NCBI GenBank assembly: GCA_905250115.1
Contig: CAJNOI010000002.1
Coordinates: forward strand, 564,771-628,770
Reading direction: 5' to 3'
Source of the DNA: Adineta steineri
Lineage: Eukaryota > Rotifera > Eurotatoria > Adinetida > Adinetidae
Length of the DNA stretch: 64,000 bases
The notes beneath the pieces were generated by a model. That model saw only the letters and a program-made list of their open reading frames with translations, ran no database searches and had not been told where the DNA came from. Positions 57,348 through 64,000 of this stretch are shown here, piece by piece. The position numbers and the translations under genes are program-made. Each line of letters opens with the position of its first letter. Position 1 is the stretch's first letter.

Positions 57348-60300
57348 ATGTTCTCAATTATGCTACGAACAAATAAACAATCAACAAATAATGTTTTATA
57401 TTTTTTACATATACTCTTTTTATTACATATATACACAGCATTTTTAACTATTGTTAATTCATTAAACAATAATGATAATGAAGGTTAGATAAAAATAGCA
57501 ATTTGGAAATATTCTTATTTTTAAAAATCCTTTTCTTTTCTATAGCAATTATTCAGCTATCTGTCGATACAATTCATGTTGTTAAACCATCTGATCCTCG
57601 TTTCTCCGTAAGTTTGTTTTTGTTGGAAATAAAAAAAATAATTTATTTTATTTTTATCTCTATAGAATATCGAAGAAAATGCAAATGATGATGATGAAAA
57701 AGAATTGCTTATTGCATTATTAACTTCATTTGATGATGATTATAAAAATACAAAACAAAATAATCTGGAAAATTCTTCTGAAACAAAGATTAATAATGAA
57801 TTTTCAGATTCAAATAATTGTACATCATCAACTGCAGCTACAATTGCATCATCATCATCTGTATCAATACGTTTTATTCCACCATTGCTTGATTTTGGTG
57901 AACAGTAAGTTTTATTCAATCAATCAATTCTATACAACAATAAATAATTCTAAATTTTAGATCAATTGCTATACCACGTATGCAAACAGTACTAATCATT
58001 AATGATGATCCTGAACCACTTGAACTTCAATCATTATCTGGTACAACAGTTCAATTTTATTCATCATTTTTTACACAAAAAACTCTTTCATCCAATGGTG
58101 GAAATACATCGATAAATGTTTATTATTTACCACGAACACTTGGTCTTACAAAAAGCATATTTACAATTAAGACCAATCGTGGTACTTTACATTATTATGT
58201 AAGTTATAAATTATTATTTTTCTAATCAATCAATGTCATATATATATTTCTTTTCTTCTCTCTTTAAAGGTTAATGGTATTGGTACAATAAGTCTATTTC
58301 ATTTACGTCCATTAATTGGTGCAACAATACCATTAAATTCAACATTTGAATATATTATACATTTCTATAATCCATATAATTATTCAATAGATATTAATGA
58401 AATTTATACAAGTGATGAAAATTTAATAATTGAATTATTATCATATAAACAACAAAGAAATAAAATAATAAAAACATTTGAACATAAAGATCAATGGCAT
58501 TTAGAACCTTATCAAGTTAAACCAATAATAAAAATAAATTATTTTGCTTATAAATTAGAACGTTTACATGGATTTTATTGTATTAAAACAAATTCAAATG
58601 ATACAATTATTGTACCTGTTGAAATTAATGTTGCAAATCATTTAAGTCTCTATTCAAATGTTGATTTATTAGAATTTACTCCTGATAATTTAATACGTTC
58701 AACAGCTAGACCAGTAACTATACCAGTGTATGTTATTAATAATGGAAGAGAACCGGTGACTATTATTGTAAGTTAATTCATAAATTAAGAAAAAAAAACA
58801 ATTTATTCTGTTTTACGAAAATATAAAGTACAATAAATCAGTTTTGTTTGTCTTAGAAACGTGGACAAAATTTTTTTTGTGAAGTATTACACTATTTGCG
58901 TCAACAGGTCGTTCATTTTTTTTCTCTCCCGACATAGCTAACAGGCAATCTTTTAACTTTTAAGTAAACAAAATTGCATTAAACAGTAAAACACTTGAAT
59001 AATATTCGTATTGTAGTCTTTCATAGAATAAACTGAAAATGTTTATACATATTTGTATTTTTACAAAAATACAATAAAATATCTAGGATAAAGTGTTAAA
59101 GCATGAAAACAATTATAAGAAGTTTTTTTAACCAAATATTCTACGAATAGTTACTTCCAGGCTATTTTTTTAACTTTTCTAATGATAATTATTTGTTTCT
59201 TCGGAGAATATTCTAGGGTTTTTTTTAAAAGCCACAAAGATAAGAAAATTTATTATGTCTACTTGTCATCATAAAATATTATCAAAAGAAAAACATTGTA
59301 AAGTTAATTCTTTGAATAAATTTTTCTGTTCTGTAATTTGAAGTACTTACTATCGAATTACTTGATTATCTACTGAAATTTTCGTTTAGGATGTTCGAGT
59401 TACAACAGCTAATATAAATTATGTAACAATTCATCATGAAAAAGTTCAAGTACCTTCTAGTATTAATCAATTAACTAAAATAGCTGAATTAACAATTCAT
59501 CCACATTTAATTCCTAATGATATTAAACGTGTTCGTGGTTCAGTTCAAGTATATACATTATCAACAACAACATCATCATCATCATCATCATCATCAGATA
59601 GTGACCAACCTATATTACAAATTCCATTTCGTGCAACAATATTACATGGTTCACTTGATTATGATACAGGAGCAAGTTATTTTTACATTCCAGCAACTTC
59701 GACTGATTCAGTTAGTGGTAAACTAGAAGAACATCGATTACTTAAATTAATAAATCGATTCAATACGTCCATAGTTCTATTCAATGTAACAACAGATAAA
59801 TCCAACATACTTGCACAATATATTGACGTAAATTCAATTTTTTTGTTAATCTCTTAATTTCTATGGGCTTGTTTTTTGTCTTATAGATAAAACTTTTGGC
59901 ACCGTACGTATATATGAAACCAGGTCAAACGAAATTTCCTATATCTGCTAATATTCTCAAACGAACAGCATCATCAGCACCATTTAACAATATTGAAGCA
60001 TCACTTACATTACATACAAATCTATCATTTTTTCATTTACCTGTTTATTTATATAATGGATTACTCAGCGTAAGATATTTTTGTTATTCCTACTAAAACT
60101 AATTACATCAAAATATGAGAAAAAAACATTCTGAAAATTAATTAAACAACTTCTATGTGAATCTATGCAATTATCATGATTCAAAAATAGATACTTTCTC
60201 ATACTATGCTCTCTTAACTTGTTCTTTTGTCAATTAATTATGTATAATTTTTTGTTTAGCTTAATCCCGTAGTTGACGGTACAAATGGCGGTATTAGACG

Positions 60301-63300
60301 TAATGACTCAAATCTATTCGAATACTTCATAGCAAGTATACCGGTGAATGCATCACGTACAGTAAAATTCACATTAACAAATATAAATCCAATTGATATA
60401 AATATTGAAAAAATATCATTAACATTACCGAAAACAACTATACAACTTGTTCAAATGCAGTTTATGAATGGTAGTGAAAGTAATGCCGTCTATAAACGTA
60501 TATATCATAATAGTGATATAGTAGAAGTAAGATTATTTAATCAAAACAAAATTCAATTTCTAATATATATATATTTAATTGAAGCTTGTTATTCCTGTTC
60601 GTCATCAAGCAATCTTTTCTTTAACAATAAGTGGATCAAGTGATCCATCATTTTATAATGAAATGATTACTTTTAAAACACGTTATGAAGTAAAATAAAA
60701 AAATCTATTTATTTTATATTTCTAATTGCTTCTTTTTTTCCTATATAGACTATCAATATGAATGTGAAATATCGTATTATTAGCGGATCAATTGATCTTG
60801 AAAATAAACTGCCGTTACATATTGATGTATTTCCAGTAAGAAAACATTTTTCGAGAAAAATAAAATCATTTTTTATCAAATTCATTTTTTTACTAATAGA
60901 ATCGTTTGGGAACAATCGATATTACTTTACATAATCGATTTGATGAACCAACGGATATTACGCGTATGGAATTTCCAACATATGGCAATTGTTTTTCATT
61001 TATTTGGAATACAACAGGACCAAATAAACTTATTATCAACGCAGATTCTACTCATCAAGTAGATTTTTTTTTGAAATAATTAAATATTTAAAAATTCTTA
61101 TGTTATATTTAGATCGGGAAACTTACTTTTGATATGGTATCATTATGTAATAGTATTCAAATACCATCAGAATCAACGTGTTATTGTGGTCTAAATAATC
61201 ATCCAGAATTTAAACAACGATGGGAACAACATGTATCTGCATTAAATACATATGAACTTGATGATATATTAGTAACAAAATTTCGAAATCTTTGGAAAGA
61301 ATGGACTTCACTTGTTCGAAAACAACGGTAATTAAAATATAAATATAATGAATTTTTCTTCTATTATGTTCTGAATAATTATTCATTTAGTATTCAAACA
61401 AATATTTGGCTTGTAACAGATCAAGCTGATGTATCATGGCCAGTAACAATAGGTTTTGTTTGGCCATCTGTATTGGAATTTATGACATCAACAGTATCAC
61501 GTACACCGATTATTATTGATTATCATCTTACATTACTTAATACAACAAAAGTAAATGATAAATTTTAATAAAAAGATTTTTTTTGTAATTTATATTTTAG
61601 GCACATAATATTGTTATAACAAATCCATCTTCAACTATTCTTCAATATTCCGTTGAACTTGTCAGTCATTATGAAAATAGAAAAGCTAAAAAAAAAGGAA
61701 GTCTAGTTAAGAATTATCAAGCATTCGATATTTCAACGGTATGTATTAAATTTCATAGATTAACTAACATCAGAAGCGCCAGACAAATAGTTCAATTTTA
61801 GAAGAAAAAAAACCTCGTTAAACAATCGTGATTGATTTCATCGATTAGTTTTTTTGCGAGATGATAGAAATCAGAAAATATTTCATTGACATAATCTCAC
61901 ATTCAAATACACAAATTAAGAGACGAATAAAAATTACTTAATCATTTATTTACATCGTAAATCACGTAAAACATATATTGACTTTCTCATATTCATCTGT
62001 ATGTAGATTTAACTAGACAAATAAAATAATCACATAATATAACAATTAAAATAAAATTTCCAAGCTGTGTAATAAATAAAAAAAATTGAATTATTTTCTG
62101 CAGGGAAAAGAATATAGTATTTAAATTAATATTTCTATTACAGACATTCAAACGAGTGGAATTACTTAATGATATATATAAATTTATACTTCAACCTAAT
62201 GAACAGATTACGTTTACTGCATCCTATCGACCGAAATTATCAACAAAACATGAAATATATTTTGTTGTTCGGTATGTATATTTTTATTTCTAGTAAAAAT
62301 AATTTACAACTTTGTGTCTTTCTTAAGAAATAATTTAACTATAATTGAATCAATACTTTTACGTGGTGAAGGTGGTAGTGGCAGTTTAACAGTTGGAAAT
62401 CGTAAAGCTGGTTCATCCGATATTCCACTTGTTTTAGAAATGAACGAAAAACAATACAAACTGTGTTCAAGTATAATTTTATTTCGAAACAAAAAGCTAA
62501 ATCATACAATTTTAACTTTTGTTAGGTTATCATTCTACAGATAATTCAGGCGGAAATCCAATTTTATTAAAAATAGTAACACTTCGTAATACAGGAAATA
62601 TCCGAGCAATTATTCATGATTTATCATTTGGTAATTCGAAATGTAATGGACAAGGTTTTTCAGTAGATACATGTTCAGAAATAGAAATTGAACCAAATGA
62701 ACGTTATGATCTTCATATTCGGTAAAATAACGAAGAAACAAATAAAATAACTTATTTTTTGAATATTTTATTTTTATTAGCTTTCAACCAGATTATACAT
62801 TAGCTGAAATAGCTGAAACTTTAACATTAAATACAAATATTGGCGTTATGACATTCCCAATTATTGTTCGAATACCACAACGTGTATTAGCAACATGTTA
62901 TCAAACTATTCCACGTCCTGTATGGGAAATACGAATGTATTGGTTATGTGTAGTTTTTGCTGTAATTCTATTTATATTCGTTATCGTAACAGCTATTTAT
63001 GCAGCTCATAGATTATATCATGATGTAAATAAAATGAAATTTTGTTATTTAAATATTTATGTATGTTTTTTATTTTAGTTCCTAGCTCGAGCAGAACTTA
63101 ATTGTCGAATGACAACATCAACTTCGAAATTATTTAATCTTAATGATGTAGCTCCAACTGTACAAGATGAACAAAAAATGCCGTAAATTAATAATAAAGA
63201 TAGAATTTAGTAAAAATAAAAATTATTGAATTTTATGTTTTTAGTGAACGATATGAAGCACGTACAATAAATAATAAGAAAGAAATATTAAAAGATGAAA

Positions 63301-64000
63301 ATAAAATAAAAGATAATGAAATGAAATCTAAACGTGCGACTGTAACAACTAATGGAAATAAAGAAAATGGAGAAATACCACCGAAGGTAATTAAATATTT
63401 ATGATAAATATTGATTTCATACTTTATCTATAGACACCAAGAACTCCGGATGGATCGAATACAATTGTTAAATCGGTAGCAGCTAGTCCAAAAGCGATTA
63501 CAAATAAACAACGACGAGTAACAACAGAAAATGGTCCATTAAAAGTAAATAAGAAATCTTCTATTCATACGATAGAAACAGAATTTAATGATTTAAATAT
63601 AAAACTATTTATTTATTTCAGTCTTCTAAACAACAAGACACATCAATTAAAACACAACCATTAAAATCACAAAAATCAGGTAATACTGAACCATCAACTG
63701 TAATAACATCACGTTCATCAACTCCTCCTTCGAATGTTTCATCGATTGCTGTAACTGATGAAGAAAATGAACCATTTACAGTATGTTAAAATAATTTTCA
63801 GAAAAAAAAGTAATTATTTGAAACCTTAATCTATTAGGTTCCTCGACCAAAACGTGTATCAGGCAAAACAAAAGAAACAAGTTCTAATACTGTACCCATT
63901 AAATCGACAACAACAATTCCGGTTAGTGTTATTCCATTACAACCAACACCTTCGCCACCACCACCACCACAAACAACAATTCCAAAATCATCATCTACAC
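57348..64000 (+). CDS. TMEM131: TMEM131, 3' end beyond the window
   Basis: Twenty-three exons are readable; the last is cut by the window edge. Starts of exons: 57348, 57546, 57666, 57961, 58270, 59390, 59887, 60260, 60585, 60749, 60900, 61113, 61391, 61601, 62144, 62328, 62526, 62781, 63079, 63245, 63434, 63622, 63838. A signal peptide-like hydrophobic stretch (NVLYFLHILFLLHIYTAFLT) precedes the PapD-like lumenal domain: IRFIPPLLDFGEQ, LSGTTVQFYSSFF, GNTSINVYYLPRTLGL, FHLRPLIGATIPLNSTF. Further Ig-like repeats follow, with RNNLTIIESILLRGEGG near the TM helix at about 62940-63010 (LCVVFAVILFIFVIVTAIYA). The cytoplasmic tail is Ser/Thr/Pro/Lys-rich. TMEM131 binds procollagen in the ER and recruits TRAPPIII to promote its export. 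A TCA run at about 59562-59597 encodes poly-Ser. Confidence 0.93.

Overview
This window is animal nuclear DNA. It is AT-rich and gene-dense. Genes are split by many short GT-AG introns (mostly about 45-75 nt), and coding exons prefer A/T-ending codons. The gene set is metazoan: IQSEC ArfGEF, ZNFX1, a Chk2-like FHA kinase, ceramide kinase, GABA transaminase, ZNF207/BuGZ, a lamin-type intermediate filament and TMEM131. The compact layout, tiny introns, decayed gene copies next to intact genes and bacterial-looking enzymes fit a bdelloid rotifer or a similar small protostome; that assignment is inference. I read every exon chain below by hand from splice sites and reading-frame continuity.

Layout. 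1-3.1 kb: the 3' end of an IQSEC gene (+). 3.3-8.0 kb: a two-exon coiled-coil gene and an intronless 678-aa low-complexity repeat protein (both -). 11.1-18.3 kb: a complete 19-exon ZNFX1 orthologue (+), tail-to-tail with an FHA kinase (-, 18.7-20.3 kb). That kinase is head-to-head with ceramide kinase (+, 21.9-24.0 kb). 24.5-26.3 kb: a 64-aa membrane micro-protein (-) and a double neuronal-calcium-sensor gene (+). 26.8-30.3 kb: mitochondrial GABA transaminase (+), tail-to-tail with two tandem paralogous small membrane proteins (-). 31.8-35.4 kb: a secreted peptide gene interrupted by an assembly gap, a minisatellite, and a decayed PRRC2-like gene. 37.9-40.9 kb: ZNF207 and a bacterial-type beta-hydroxyacid dehydrogenase. 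42.2-43.9 kb: a secreted Cys-rich protein and its decayed paralogue. 44.4-47.9 kb: a divergent 14-exon ceramide-kinase-like gene with a fold-back element in one intron. 48.8-49.9 kb: an intronless EI24/CysZ-like membrane protein. 51.3-53.5 kb: a lamin-type intermediate filament. 54.4-55.2 kb: a two-TM protein (-). 57.3 kb to the window end: TMEM131, truncated by the window edge.

The genes do not form one pathway; this is ordinary mixed eukaryotic gene order. Two lipid-kinase paralogues (21.9 and 44.4 kb), the tandem 170-aa pair (29-30 kb) and the intact/decayed Cys-rich pair (42-44 kb) show local or older duplication. I found no CRISPR arrays, rRNA, convincing tRNA or autonomous transposon. 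The most unusual items are the internally duplicated calcium sensor with one module per exon, the novel tandem membrane-protein pair, the peptide precursor cut by the gap, the intronic fold-back, and the two decayed gene copies.
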